A DNA stretch of 64,000 nucleotides from Actinoplanes xinjiangensis (GTDB lineage Bacteria > Actinomycetota > Actinomycetes > Mycobacteriales > Micromonosporaceae): the NCBI RefSeq assembly GCF_003148685.1, contig NZ_QGGR01000027.1:1-64000 (forward strand). Reading direction: 5' to 3'. The position numbers were made by a program, and so were the translations under genes. Positions 8,693-17,933 of this stretch are shown here, piece after piece. Within the stretch, counting starts at the first letter, position 1; every line of letters starts with the position of its first letter. The notes beneath the pieces were generated by a model. It did not search any database, had not been told where the DNA came from, and saw nothing but the letters and a program-made list of their open reading frames with translations.

Positions 8693-10255
8693 GTGACGAC
8701 AGGCCCCGACATCCACACCACCGCCGGCAAGCTCGCCGAACTCGCCCGCCGCACCGACGAGGCCGTTCACGCCGGATCCGCGCGCGCCATCGAGAAACAG
8801 CACGCCCGCGGCAAGAAGACGGCACGCGAACGCATCGAGCTGCTGCTCGACAAGGACTCCTTCGTCGAGCTCGACGAGCTGGCCCGGCACCGGTCCACCG
8901 CCTTCGGCCTGGAGCGCAACCGGCCGTACGGCGACGGCGTCGTCACCGGCCACGGCACCGTCGACGGGCGCCAGGTGTGCGTCTTCTCCCAGGACTTCAC
9001 CGTCTTCGGCGGGTCCCTCGGCGAGGTCTTCGGCGAGAAGATCGTCAAAGTCCTCGACCTGGCCATGAAGATCGGCTGCCCGATCATCGGGATCAACGAC
9101 TCCGGCGGCGCCCGCATCCAGGAGGGCGTGGTCGCGCTCGGCCTCTACGCCGACATCTTCTTCCGCAACGTCCGGGCCAGCGGCGTCATCCCGCAGATCT
9201 CGCTGATCATGGGGCCGTGCGCGGGCGGTGCCGTCTACTCCCCCGCGATCACCGACTTCACCGTCATGGTCGACCAGACGTCGCACATGTTCATCACCGG
9301 GCCGGACGTGATCAAGACGGTCACCGGTGAAGAGGTCGGGATGGAGGAGCTCGGCGGCGCCCGGACCCACAACACCCGCAGCGGCAACGCGCACTACCTG
9401 GCCAGCGACGAGGAGGACGCGATCGAGTACGTTCGGGCGCTGCTCTCCTACCTGCCGAGCAACAACCTCGACGAGCCGGTCGTCTTCGAATCCACGGCCA
9501 CCCTCGACGCCGATCTCGAACTCGACACCCTGATCCCGGACTCGCCGAACCAGCCGTACGACATCAAGAAGGTCGTGGAGACGGTCGTCGACGAGTTCCT
9601 CGAAGTGCAGCCGCTCTACGCGCAGAACATCGTGGTCGGCTTCGGGCGTGTCGAGGGCCGGCCGGTCGGTGTGGTCGCCAACCAGCCGATGAACCTCGCC
9701 GGGACGCTCGACATCGCCGCGTCCGAGAAGGCCGCCCGCTTCGTGCGTACCTGTGACGCGTTCAACATCCCGGTGCTGACCTTCGTGGACGTGCCCGGCT
9801 TCCTGCCCGGCACCGGCCAGGAGTGGGACGGCATCATCCGGCGCGGGGCGAAACTCATCTACGCGTACGCCGAGGCGACCGTCCCGAAGGTCACCGTCAT
9901 CACCCGTAAGGCGTACGGCGGGGCGTACGACGTGATGGGGTCCAAGCACCTCGGCGCCGACGTCAACTTCGCCTGGCCGACCGCGCAGATCGCCGTCATG
10001 GGCGCGCAGGGCGCCGTCAACATCCTCTACCGGGGCGAACTCGCCGCCGCCGAGGACCCGGCGCAGCGGCGGACCGAACTCGTCCAGGAGTACGAGGACA
10101 CGCTCGCCAACCCGTACATCGCGGCAGAACGCGGATATGTGGACGCGGTCATCCAGCCGTCACAGACCCGCGCCCAGGTGACCCGCGCGCTGCGGATGCT
10201 GCGCACCAAACGGGAGACCCTGCCGCCCAAGAAGCACGGCAACATCCCGCTCTAG
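8693..10255 (+). CDS. accD: Acyl-CoA carboxylase beta subunit (carboxyltransferase)
   Basis: A 520-residue carboxyltransferase subunit that moves the carboxyl group from biotin to acetyl- or propionyl-CoA. The two crotonase-like halves are clear: [12 protein letters not shown] (about 133-145) and [12 protein letters not shown] in the N half, and [15 protein letters not shown] with [15 protein letters not shown] in the C half. The Asp in GGAYDVM corresponds, from memory, to the specificity residue of propionyl-CoA-preferring PccB/AccD5 enzymes. The GTG at 8693 has a GGTGGAG site 6 bases upstream; an in-frame ATG at 8648 is weaker. A TACGAT box at 8644-8649 is a likely -10. The stop shares a CTAG with the convergent M50 gene. 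Confidence 0.96.
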   Translation: MTTGPDIHTTAGKLAELARRTDEAVHAGSARAIEKQHARGKKTARERIELLLDKDSFVELDELARHRSTAFGLERNRPYGDGVVTGHGTVDGRQVCVFSQDFTVFGGSLGEVFGEKIVKVLDLAMKIGCPIIGINDSGGARIQEGVVALGLYADIFFRNVRASGVIPQISLIMGPCAGGAVYSPAITDFTVMVDQTSHMFITGPDVIKTVTGEEVGMEELGGARTHNTRSGNAHYLASDEEDAIEYVRALLSYLPSNNLDEPVVFESTATLDADLELDTLIPDSPNQPYDIKKVVETVVDEFLEVQPLYAQNIVVGFGRVEGRPVGVVANQPMNLAGTLDIAASEKAARFVRTCDAFNIPVLTFVDVPGFLPGTGQEWDGIIRRGAKLIYAYAEATVPKVTVITRKAYGGAYDVMGSKHLGADVNFAWPTAQIAVMGAQGAVNILYRGELAAAEDPAQRRTELVQEYEDTLANPYIAAERGYVDAVIQPSQTRAQVTRALRMLRTKRETLPPKKHGNIPL

Positions 10256-10995
10256 AGGGTCAGACCCGACTCCGGCAGCCACTGGCCGGCAAGCAGGAAA
10301 GCACCACTGAGCAGGGCGAACAGGTTCACGACGAGGAAGACGCCGACCCAGAACAGCGCCGGTAGATGAGTCAACCGGGCCAACTGGTCGGCGTCCGAAT
10401 CGCGCATCCGGCCCCGGCCGCGCAGACTCTGCAACTCGAAGACCGGGCGGACACCGCCGAAAAGCAGGAACCAGACTCCGGCGTACGCGAAAGCCGCCTG
10501 CGTCTCGGGCTCCGCATACCAGGACACGGCGAACACGATCGCGCCCGTGATCAGCAGCGACACCACACCGAACAGATTCCTGATGTTGATCAGCATGAGG
10601 AGCAGCAGCACCACGGCCAGCCACAGCAGCAACGTGATCCGGTTGCCGCCGAGCAGCCACGCACCCAGCACACCCACCAGCGACGGCGCGATGTAGCCGC
10701 CGAGCAGGGTGAGAATCATGCCGAGACCGGTCGGACGGCCGGCCGACAGGGTGAGGCCGGACGTGTCGAACTCGAGCCGGATGCCCTTCAGCCTGCGGCC
10801 CGTCAACAGGGCGATCAGCGCATGACCGCCCTCATGGGCGATCGTGACGGCGTTACGGGCCACCCGCCACACCGGCCGGACCGCCACCGCGAGAAAGCCG
10901 GCCACTGCCGTGAGCAGCACCAGCATCCCGGGCGGGTCGGGCTGAGCGCCCAACAGCTGGTCCCAGAGATCAGTCACACCGTCGATCGACAACAC
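10252..10995 (-). CDS. M50-type membrane metallopeptidase
   Basis: A 247-residue polytopic membrane protein with six or so hydrophobic segments and the zinc motif HEGGH at residues 54-58 in [17 protein letters not shown], as in the M50B-like (site-2-protease-related) family. A third ligand is not evident by eye. Substrate is unknown; intramembrane cleavage of a regulator is possible by family analogy. The GTG start at 10995 follows TACAGT (11003-11008) by 7 bases, a leaderless pattern. The stop codon shares the four bases CTAG with accD. Confidence 0.85.
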   Translation of the reverse strand: MLSIDGVTDLWDQLLGAQPDPPGMLVLLTAVAGFLAVAVRPVWRVARNAVTIAHEGGHALIALLTGRRLKGIRLEFDTSGLTLSAGRPTGLGMILTLLGGYIAPSLVGVLGAWLLGGNRITLLLWLAVVLLLLMLINIRNLFGVVSLLITGAIVFAVSWYAEPETQAAFAYAGVWFLLFGGVRPVFELQSLRGRGRMRDSDADQLARLTHLPALFWVGVFLVVNLFALLSGAFLLAGQWLPESGLTL

Positions 10996-11018
10996 GCCGG
11001 GGACTGTAGCCGATCCCG

Positions 11019-11237
11019 CTATGCGCGTCGCCTCACCACGGCCTTGGCCGGTTCGGGCTCACGGTTCGCCAGTGACCTTGCCGCGTACACACCGACCGTG
11101 ACAGTCACCGCCAGAACGGCCAGGACCAGCGTCAACGCGAGCAGTCCGGTGGACGCCACGATGATCGCGACGTCCGCCGCCGCCACCAGCATCCACAGAG
11201 CGATCTTCGGCTTACTGCCTTGTCGTCGGCAGTTCAT
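11019..11237 (-). CDS. Small membrane protein, 72 residues
   Basis: A 72-residue protein with two hydrophobic stretches (about residues 13-32 and 33-53) and a basic C-terminus (VVRRRA). A GGAGG ribosome site 6 bases before the ATG supports translation. No family recognised. It lies between the kinase and the M50 gene on the same strand; the gap to the M50 start is 23 bases, so co-transcription is possible even though the M50 gene seems to have its own leaderless promoter. Confidence 0.7.
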   Translation of the reverse strand: MNCRRQGSKPKIALWMLVAAADVAIIVASTGLLALTLVLAVLAVTVTVGVYAARSLANREPEPAKAVVRRRA

Positions 11238-11293
11238 GGTGTACCTCCATCCGTGATGTTGGATAACTACCCACCATCACGGATCTCACTCAC

Positions 11294-14200
11294 CTACTTC
11301 GCCTCGAACCCCTCGAACACCCTGTCGCGGTCGGCCTTCGCCGCTTCCCAGTCACTGCTCTCGGTGTACCAGGTCAGCACGTAGGTCTCGTCCTTGACGT
11401 TGAAGACCCGCCGCACCACATGCTGCGTCGTGCCGCCGCTCGCACTACGCGTGTACTCCATCTCGGCGGCCGGCATGCCCTTGAAGGTGATCCTCCTCGG
11501 GCCGATCTTGTCGTAGCCGGTGGAACGGTCATCGTTCAGGTAATCGACCGGGTCGCTCTTCCCGCCGACGATGTCGATGCGGATCTGCCGACCGCTGCCC
11601 CAGTCGAGCGTCGTCCCGGTGGCGCCACCGCCGCCGGACACGCTCTCCGGCACCCAGAACCTGAAACCGCGGCCCTGGTAGAGACGCCAGCCCGCCGGGA
11701 TCTCGGTGCTCGCCGACGACGGAGACGGGCTCGGCTTCGACGGGCTCGGCTTCGGGCTCTCGCTCTTCGGGCCCTCCGACTTGCCACCACCCGGCTGCGC
11801 CGGAGCGGACACGCCGGCCCCGGCCTGCGTCGGGTCCTTCTTCTCCGCGTCGTCACCGAACGCCTGCACCACGATGATGCCGACGAGCAGCAGGAACGTC
11901 AGAATGATGCCGAGGCCGATGGCGGCCTGGCGGCGGGTCAGCGTCGTGCCGAGGATGGTGATCCCACCGGTACGGCGAGCCGCCGGCCGCATCTGCATCG
12001 GCGTCCACGCGGGACGGTTCGGCCGGGCGAACCCGGGATCGGGCACCGGATCGCCGACCACCTGGGTGGCCGGTTCCGTCGCGGTGATGATGCGCCGGCG
12101 CGGCGGCATGCTGACGACCGAGGTCTTGTCCTCGTCGGCACCCGGCCGTGGCCGTGCGGCCGGGAGCAGCAGCGACGTCTTCTCCCCCTCCGCCGGAAGC
12201 AGCAGAGAGGTCTTCTCTCCCTCGCCCGGGAGCAGCAGGGACGTCTTCTCCCCCTCCGCCGGAAGTAGCAGGGACGTCTTCTCTCCCTCCGCCGGGAGCG
12301 GCAGGGACGTCTTCTCCCCCTCTCCCGGGAGCGGCAGGGACGTCTTCTCCCCCTCCGCCGAGAGCGGCAGGGACGTCTTTTCTCCCTCCGCCGGGGCGGG
12401 CGGTGGGAGGGCGACCACGGAGGTCTTGTCCTCCACGACCTCGGGCTCGGCGGCCTTCTCGCCCGCCTCGGTCTGCTCCTCGGCCTCGGCCTGCGCCGGG
12501 GCCGAGGGCTGCGCCTCGGCTTCCGGCACCGGGGTGGCCTCTCCCTCGGTGGCCTCCGCCTCCGGCTCGGTGACTACCGCCTCGACCGGCTCCGCCGACT
12601 CGGTGGACGGGGTGGCAGCTTCGGCGGCGTCGTCGACAGTGGCCGGTGTCTCCGGCTTCTCCTTGGGTGCCACCGACGTGGCCTGTGCGTCGAGGTCGGC
12701 GTCCGAGGCGTTACGCGGGGTCACGACCGGGAAGCCGGATGTCGCCTGCGCGAGGGAGCGTTCGTGCTCGGGCGCAGCCTTCTTCCGGCGATTGGCGGCC
12801 ACGTCGGCGGCGGTGAAGCCGGTACGCAGTGAGCTGGTGGGCGCGTTGGCGGCGACCACCGACGGCGTGTCCGTCGAGCCTGGAGCCGCCGGGGCGGCCT
12901 GGCCCGCAACAGGTCGCGGCGCCTGAGCATCCCCGGGCACCTGGGCATCGCCGAGCGCCTGACCGGCACCAGGAGTCTGAGCGGCACCAAACTGAGCGGA
13001 ACCCGGCGCCTGAGCGGGACGGGGCGTCTGAGCGGAACCCGGCGCTTGACCGGCACCGGACACGGGCGCTTGACCTGCGCCGGACATGGGTGCCTGACCT
13101 GCGCCGGAGACTGGTGCTTTGCCCGCGCCGGAGACGGACGCCTTGCCCGCGCCTGACACCGGGGCCTGGCCCGCGCCGGACACCGAGGCGTGGCCTGCAC
13201 CGGGGCGGGGTGCCTGACCGGCTCCCGGGCGTGCCGGCTGAGCGGCGCCGGGACGGGCCGCCCGGCCCGCATCCGGGCGAGCAGTCTGGTCCGAACCGGG
13301 GCGCGGAGGGCGGCCCGCTTCGGGTGGGGAGGCGTGGCTCGTACCGGAAAGGGGGTTTGAACCGTCACGAACCGGAGGCGTGTCGAGTCGCGTCGGGTCG
13401 AGCGGTTTGGCGCCGCGCCGCGGCGTCTCCGGCGGCTGGCCGCCGACCTGGGCCTTCCCGGAGGCGAAATGCGGACGTCCGTCGGCGCCGGGTGGCTGCA
13501 CGACCGGAGGGCGCGGATTCGGTACGACCGGAGCCGAACCCGTAGCGGTCCCCCACCCCGAACCCGGCAGAACCGGCGGACCACCCGGACCACTGGGCAG
13601 GGACGGGCGCTCCCGGCCCGCGCCGGGCCGCCGCATCGTCGGGCTCATCGGGAAAGTGATCTTGGCGCGGCGGCCGGCGGCACGCGACAGCAGCCGCTCC
13701 GCCTCCTCCGCGTTGATCCGGTGCGCCGGATCCTTGCGCAACAGACCGTTCAGCACCGGCTTCAGCGGCCCCGCATTACGCGCGACCGGAACGTTCTCCG
13801 TCGCCAGCGCGGCCAGCGTGGCGATCGCCGAGGGCCGTGCGAACGGCGAGGCACCCTCCACCGCGGCATAGAGCGTGGCACCCAGCGACCACAGGTCGGC
13901 GGCCGGACCGGCCGTGCCGTCCCGGGCGCGCTCAGGGGCGATGTAGGCCGGCGAGCCGAGCACCAGACCCGTCCGTGTCACATTCGGATCGCCGGGCACC
14001 GTGGCCAGGCCGAAGTCGGTGAGCACGACCCGACCGTCCGCGCCGAGCAGCACGTTGCCCGGCTTGACGTCCCGGTGCATGACGCCGTTGCGGTGCGCGG
14101 CCCGCAGCGCGTTCAGCACACCGAGACCGATCTCCGCGGCCCGCAGGGCGTTGAACGGCCCGTCCTGCGCCAGGGTGTCCTGGAGGGAACGTGAGGCCAC

Positions 14201-14488
14201 ATACTCCATCACGATCCACGGATCAGCGTCCGTGCTGAGCACGTCGAAGACACGCACCACGTTGATGTTGTTGAGCCGGGCGATGGCGCGCGCCTCACGA
14301 AGCGAGCGCTCGCGCATCTCCTGCCGCTCACCCGGGGTCAGCCCCGGAGGCGGCACGAGCTCCTTGATCGCCACTTCCCGGTGCAGGACGACATCGGTCG
14401 CTCGCCAGACACGTCCCATCCCGCCCTGACCGAGCGGCGCGACGAGCCGGTAACGATCAGCGACAACGAGTGGGGGAGAAGAAGACAT
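11294..14488 (-). CDS. Transmembrane Ser/Thr protein kinase with repeat-rich linker
   Basis: A 1064-residue receptor-like kinase. The kinase domain covers about residues 12-270: glycine loop GQGGMGRVW, Lys42 in VAIKE, HRD at 138-140, DFG at 158-160, and SPAYIAPER in the activation segment. A long Pro/Ala/Gly linker follows, with degenerate GAGQAPVS repeats near 426-490 and seven exact-length EGEKTSL repeats at 699-775. One membrane helix (about 856-878) leads to an extracytoplasmic C-terminal domain of about 170 residues that is not PASTA; it starts IPAGWRLYQGRGFRFWVP. ATG at 14488 follows TATTTT (14496-14501) by 7 bases; a GTG at 14491 is also possible. The second kinase at 37030 has the same layout. 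Confidence 0.93.
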   Translation of the reverse strand: MSSSPPLVVADRYRLVAPLGQGGMGRVWRATDVVLHREVAIKELVPPPGLTPGERQEMRERSLREARAIARLNNINVVRVFDVLSTDADPWIVMEYVASRSLQDTLAQDGPFNALRAAEIGLGVLNALRAAHRNGVMHRDVKPGNVLLGADGRVVLTDFGLATVPGDPNVTRTGLVLGSPAYIAPERARDGTAGPAADLWSLGATLYAAVEGASPFARPSAIATLAALATENVPVARNAGPLKPVLNGLLRKDPAHRINAEEAERLLSRAAGRRAKITFPMSPTMRRPGAGRERPSLPSGPGGPPVLPGSGWGTATGSAPVVPNPRPPVVQPPGADGRPHFASGKAQVGGQPPETPRRGAKPLDPTRLDTPPVRDGSNPLSGTSHASPPEAGRPPRPGSDQTARPDAGRAARPGAAQPARPGAGQAPRPGAGHASVSGAGQAPVSGAGKASVSGAGKAPVSGAGQAPMSGAGQAPVSGAGQAPGSAQTPRPAQAPGSAQFGAAQTPGAGQALGDAQVPGDAQAPRPVAGQAAPAAPGSTDTPSVVAANAPTSSLRTGFTAADVAANRRKKAAPEHERSLAQATSGFPVVTPRNASDADLDAQATSVAPKEKPETPATVDDAAEAATPSTESAEPVEAVVTEPEAEATEGEATPVPEAEAQPSAPAQAEAEEQTEAGEKAAEPEVVEDKTSVVALPPPAPAEGEKTSLPLSAEGEKTSLPLPGEGEKTSLPLPAEGEKTSLLLPAEGEKTSLLLPGEGEKTSLLLPAEGEKTSLLLPAARPRPGADEDKTSVVSMPPRRRIITATEPATQVVGDPVPDPGFARPNRPAWTPMQMRPAARRTGGITILGTTLTRRQAAIGLGIILTFLLLVGIIVVQAFGDDAEKKDPTQAGAGVSAPAQPGGGKSEGPKSESPKPSPSKPSPSPSSASTEIPAGWRLYQGRGFRFWVPESVSGGGGATGTTLDWGSGRQIRIDIVGGKSDPVDYLNDDRSTGYDKIGPRRITFKGMPAAEMEYTRSASGGTTQHVVRRVFNVKDETYVLTWYTESSDWEAAKADRDRVFEGFEAK
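12164..12394 (-). repeat. Seven tandem 33-bp (11-residue) repeats inside the kinase gene
   Basis: Seven consecutive 33-base units encode variants of PAEGEKTSLLL (last positions LLL or LPL, first residues P/S and A/G). The array lies in the cytoplasmic linker (residues 699-775), between two related single motifs, EDKTSVVALPP before and DEDKTSVVSMPP after. Each unit presents one Thr-Ser after a Lys in an acidic context. Confidence 0.9.
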
Positions 14489-14589
14489 CACGCAGAAAAT
14501 ACCTGGTTCTGTCGAGCGGCCGCGAATTGATCAGCCGAGTGTGGGACACGTGTCACCGGATCTCCGGCCCCAGGTCGTACGCTCGGTTG

Positions 14590-14787
14590 ATGAATGAGGA
14601 ACCGCTGGTCAGCGTCGTACGCGGAAGCCTAGACGATCATGAGGTGGCAGCGCTCGCCGCCATCCTGGCATCTCGATCCACTTCGGTCAATTACCCCACG
14701 CCGCCGCAACCCCCCTCAGACTGGCTCCGATCCTCCCGCCCCGGAGCCCACCCCCGAAGCTGGCAGACCGCGGCCCGCCCCCGCTGA
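14590..14787 (+). CDS. accE: Acyl-CoA carboxylase epsilon subunit (AccE-like)
   Basis: A 65-residue protein starting MNEEPLVSVVRGSLDDHEVA, continuing with ALAAILASR, then a short linker and the C-terminal RPGAHPRSWQTAARPR. This is the pattern of actinobacterial AccE/PccE: a VVRG start, a short helix (EELAALVAVLAAR-like), and W plus a Ser/Ala-Pro-Arg end. AccE binds the beta subunit and stimulates the alpha-beta complex. TACGCT (14578-14583) lies 6 bases before the ATG, a leaderless start. In M. tuberculosis accE5 lies between accD5 and maf; here it also lies between accD and maf, although 4.3 kb from accD. Divergent from the kinase gene. Confidence 0.82.
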   Translation: MNEEPLVSVVRGSLDDHEVAALAAILASRSTSVNYPTPPQPPSDWLRSSRPGAHPRSWQTAARPR

Positions 14788-14874
14788 GACGGTCATCCAC
14801 AGGGGGCGGTGAGCCCGGCGAGGATTCGCTAACCTCATCAGAGTCATTCGCCGAGTGTCGATGGGAGGCCGCCG

Positions 14875-15285
14875 ATGCCTATAGACAACGAGCCTGTGTA
14901 CCGAAGCTCGGTCGACAATTACGATCTCAGCGACATCGATGGGATCGAAGCGGACATCGCCGCCATGGAGGAGTTCGCCGCCGGCCTGAAGGCCGACCTC
15001 GAGCAGAACTACGTCCCACATGCTGACCTGGTCGCAGAGAAGATGCTCGCCGCTCCGCTGACCGCAGGCGAGTTCTACGAGTTCGACCAGTTCCTGTTCA
15101 CCCATACGCAGGTCCAGGACGCAACTTTCCGCAACGTCGACAACTACGTCGATGGCACCTATCAGTTCGCTACCTCGGCCGAACAGATCAGTGCGAAGTA
15201 CCGCGGATCGGACGCCTTCTCTCGCGCCAAACTGTCCGACGTCGACGCCGCCTTCCGGGCATCTGGAGGTCCCAATGGTTCTTGA
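14875..15285 (+). CDS. Small helical protein of a mycosin-linked module
   Basis: A 136-residue, mostly helical, acidic protein with no WXG motif, no signal peptide and no recognised domain. A GGGAGG site upstream of the ATG supports the start. It overlaps the next gene by 11 bases, which suggests translational coupling, and that gene is followed directly by a mycosin-like protease. By position it could be a partner or chaperone of the downstream protein, as small proteins are in ESX (type VII secretion) loci; that is inference. Confidence 0.7.
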   Translation: MPIDNEPVYRSSVDNYDLSDIDGIEADIAAMEEFAAGLKADLEQNYVPHADLVAEKMLAAPLTAGEFYEFDQFLFTHTQVQDATFRNVDNYVDGTYQFATSAEQISAKYRGSDAFSRAKLSDVDAAFRASGGPNGS

Positions 15286-16600
15286 TGCAGGGGGCGGCGG
15301 CGGAGACCGCCGGGACAGGTTTGCGTATATGCAGGTCGACGCGATGTGGGCCATGCTGCGCTTTCACGACAGCGCTCCGCACTACCAGGCACTTGAGGGC
15401 TGGAAGCGATCCTACGAGCTCGTCCTCATGCACCGGACCCAGGTCGAGAAGTACAAGGAAAAGTTGATCACGGCTTGGCCGCCGGAGCGCAACAAGGCGG
15501 CGCGTGCCTACGTCGAACGTCTCGACCACCTCATCGAGAGCCTGACGGAGACCTACGATGCATCGATCGCGAATTACACCGCCTACTCAAGTGCCCTGGC
15601 AGCGGTCGATGACATCAAGCGGAAATTGAACACCCTTCAGCAGGAGCACGCCGCCAACACGGATGCGCTCGCCAAGCACGAAGAGGAACTGCAGGATCGG
15701 CCGCGTGCCTACGGAAAGGCGATTGCTCCACCGCCTCCAGCGTCGCCGGTCGCCGCGGGACGGCAGGAGGAGCTACGCCTGCAAGCCGTAGGGCTTATGA
15801 CTGGGCTAACCGCAGAACTTGCCACAGCCCAGACCTCCCTGGTCGCCCCCAAGCCCTATACTCCTTTAGCCAGAATGGACAGCTCCGGCGATCTATACGA
15901 TCCATCCGGGGTGTCCATTCCGCCACTTATGTCGGCGTCAACCTCTTCAACGGGCGCGGCGCGATCATTCAGGACCGCCTCCCCCAGTCGGGGTAGCGAG
16001 AAGATAATCACAACACCACCTCATGGCGGAAATGCCGGGCCGTCTACACCGGACAAGAACCCTGCAAGCGGTCCAATTCTGGGCGGCACGAAGCAGCCGG
16101 TGGGCCCTCCGCCAACCTCAACACCACCGACAGTAACCCCGGTTCCACCGCCTGTTAGCGCGCCTGACTCCTTCACTACTTCACCGTCTCAAAACCCCTC
16201 CTCGCCAAGTCTGCCGCGGCACCCGCCAACACACGGCAGCCCCATGGGGAACTCTCCAATTGGAGGAACCCCCTCGACAACAGGAACCCGAGGGAGCTCG
16301 TCCCTTCACGGAGGAGTCATCGGTGGAACTCCTCCAATTAGCGGGGCACCCTCCGGTCGAGCGGGACAGTCGGGAGCCGGGGCGCGTGGCCCACAGCGCA
16401 TAAACCCGCTAGGTGGAGTAATTGGGCATGAAAGCGTGGTCGCTCCCAGCCGACGGCTAGCGTCACAGAGCGAGCGAGAGATGAACTCTCAGCGTTGGGA
16501 CCCTGACAACCCCTGGGAAACAGAAGGCGGGGTCGACCCCGTTCTTCTCCCGCAAGCGGAACAGCGAATCAACCCTGGACCGACCATCGGCGGCCGTTGA
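15275..16600 (+). CDS. Type VII-secretion-like helical protein with Pro/Ser/Gly-rich tail
   Basis: A 441-residue protein. The first roughly 150 residues are helical with conserved-looking AWPPERNKAARAYVERLD and a coiled-coil stretch, reminiscent of WXG/PPE-type secretion substrates. The middle is low-complexity Pro/Ser/Thr. The C-terminus carries GGVIGG-like motifs and ends RWDPDNPWETEGGVDPVLLP, a tail I associate with Micromonosporaceae proteins near mycosins. ATG at 15275 has GGAGG five bases upstream and lies inside the preceding gene. The stop is immediately followed by the protease GTG. GC is visibly lower than in flanking genes. Function is inferred only from context. Confidence 0.65.
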   Translation: MVLDAGGGGGDRRDRFAYMQVDAMWAMLRFHDSAPHYQALEGWKRSYELVLMHRTQVEKYKEKLITAWPPERNKAARAYVERLDHLIESLTETYDASIANYTAYSSALAAVDDIKRKLNTLQQEHAANTDALAKHEEELQDRPRAYGKAIAPPPPASPVAAGRQEELRLQAVGLMTGLTAELATAQTSLVAPKPYTPLARMDSSGDLYDPSGVSIPPLMSASTSSTGAARSFRTASPSRGSEKIITTPPHGGNAGPSTPDKNPASGPILGGTKQPVGPPPTSTPPTVTPVPPPVSAPDSFTTSPSQNPSSPSLPRHPPTHGSPMGNSPIGGTPSTTGTRGSSSLHGGVIGGTPPISGAPSGRAGQSGAGARGPQRINPLGGVIGHESVVAPSRRLASQSEREMNSQRWDPDNPWETEGGVDPVLLPQAEQRINPGPTIGGR

Positions 16601-17749
16601 GTGAGAGCCAGGGCTAACCTCGCATATTCCTGCGTCAGCATAATCATTGCCATCGCTCCCAGCTCCCCGGCACAGGCCGATCAAGTCAGGAGCGCACAAT
16701 GGTTCGCAGGTTATCTGAAACTGAACCAGGCTCATCAGATAACCAAAGGTCACGGCGTTACGGTCGCAGTTGTTGACAGTGGCGTCACACCACACATAGA
16801 TATTGCCCGGAATCTAAGACGCGGCACAGATACAGTTTCCGGCGGCGACGGGTTTGGACAGAAGGACGACAGCGAGGGTCACGGCACGAAAATGGCTGGC
16901 CTAATAGCGGGTCATGGCCACGACGGAAACGGCGGAGTGCTCGGCATAGCTCCTGAGGCGAGCCTTATACCCGTAAAGGGGGCCGGCAGAATCGATGAAA
17001 GTGACGGCATAACCCCGGGAATAAAGTGGGCCGCCGAGGCCAGCGCAGACATTATTAATGTATCCGTTACGGCCAGCCGCGGCCGGCCTCTCACAGAAGC
17101 GATTTCCGCAGCAGCTAGCGCTGATTCGCTCGTGGTCGCCGCAGTGGGCAATACGTCCGAGAACTCACGATTGGCATACCCCGCAGCAATTTCCGAAGTT
17201 TTGGCAGTTGGAGCGACGGGCCGAGATGGGCAGCGTGCCGACTTCTCCATCACCGGATCTGCCGTTGATATCTGCGCCCCAGGGGTAGATATAGTAACGA
17301 CTTTTCAGGCGAACAAGTACTACAAAGGAAATGGCACATCTGAAGCGACTGCAGTCGTCTCAGGAGCTGCGGCCTTAGTGCGTGCGAAGTTCCCTACTCT
17401 CTCTGCTCAAGAAGTCGCCCACCGCCTGACCTCAACTGCTGATGACAACGGGCCGCGTGGGCGGGATGAGCAGTGTGGGTTTGGGGTTCTGAACATCGTT
17501 AAGGCTTTGACCGCGGATGTTCCGCCTCTCAATCCGGCCGGGGCCTCGGGGTCGGCCGGGCCTACCGCTGCGGCTTCGGCTGGGGTTTCGGCTTCGCCGG
17601 GAGCAGGGGCGGGCGCTTCTACGGATGTGGCCTCTCCTGAGCCTGCGGGATCCAGTTTTCCCCTTGTCGCGGGGATCGCGGCTGGAGTAGTGGCTGTAGG
17701 GGCGCTTCTCGCCTTCATGATTCGGCGGCGGCGGCGCGGCGCGTCCTGA
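16601..17749 (+). CDS. Mycosin-like subtilisin-family serine protease, membrane-anchored
   Basis: A 382-residue S8 protease with a signal peptide (about 1-26, ending SPAQA), catalytic Asp59 in VAVVDSGV, His94 in GHGTKMAG, oxyanion Asn184 in AVGNT, Ser247 in GTSEATAV, then a Pro/Ala linker and one C-terminal membrane helix followed by RRRRRG. This is the mycosin (MycP) architecture, a protease attached to type VII secretion systems. The GTG start directly follows the upstream stop codon. No EccB, EccC, EccD or EccE gene is in the window, so it is an orphan or serves a distant system. Codon use is AT-richer than in its neighbours. Confidence 0.88.
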   Translation: MRARANLAYSCVSIIIAIAPSSPAQADQVRSAQWFAGYLKLNQAHQITKGHGVTVAVVDSGVTPHIDIARNLRRGTDTVSGGDGFGQKDDSEGHGTKMAGLIAGHGHDGNGGVLGIAPEASLIPVKGAGRIDESDGITPGIKWAAEASADIINVSVTASRGRPLTEAISAAASADSLVVAAVGNTSENSRLAYPAAISEVLAVGATGRDGQRADFSITGSAVDICAPGVDIVTTFQANKYYKGNGTSEATAVVSGAAALVRAKFPTLSAQEVAHRLTSTADDNGPRGRDEQCGFGVLNIVKALTADVPPLNPAGASGSAGPTAAASAGVSASPGAGAGASTDVASPEPAGSSFPLVAGIAAGVVAVGALLAFMIRRRRRGAS

Positions 17750-17933
17750 ACCGGCCTCGTTACCGGCGCGGAATTGCCGGCGGCGGGGGACGGCACCGAG
17801 TGGGTCGGACGAGCGGTGTGACCGGCGGCTTTCGGGCGCGCGGGGCGGAAGCAGGGAGTTTGGTGGAGAACGTGGCTGAAACACGCCGGTTGCTCACGGT
17901 TTTACATCGGTGGGGCTTGTAGGCTCGATTGTC

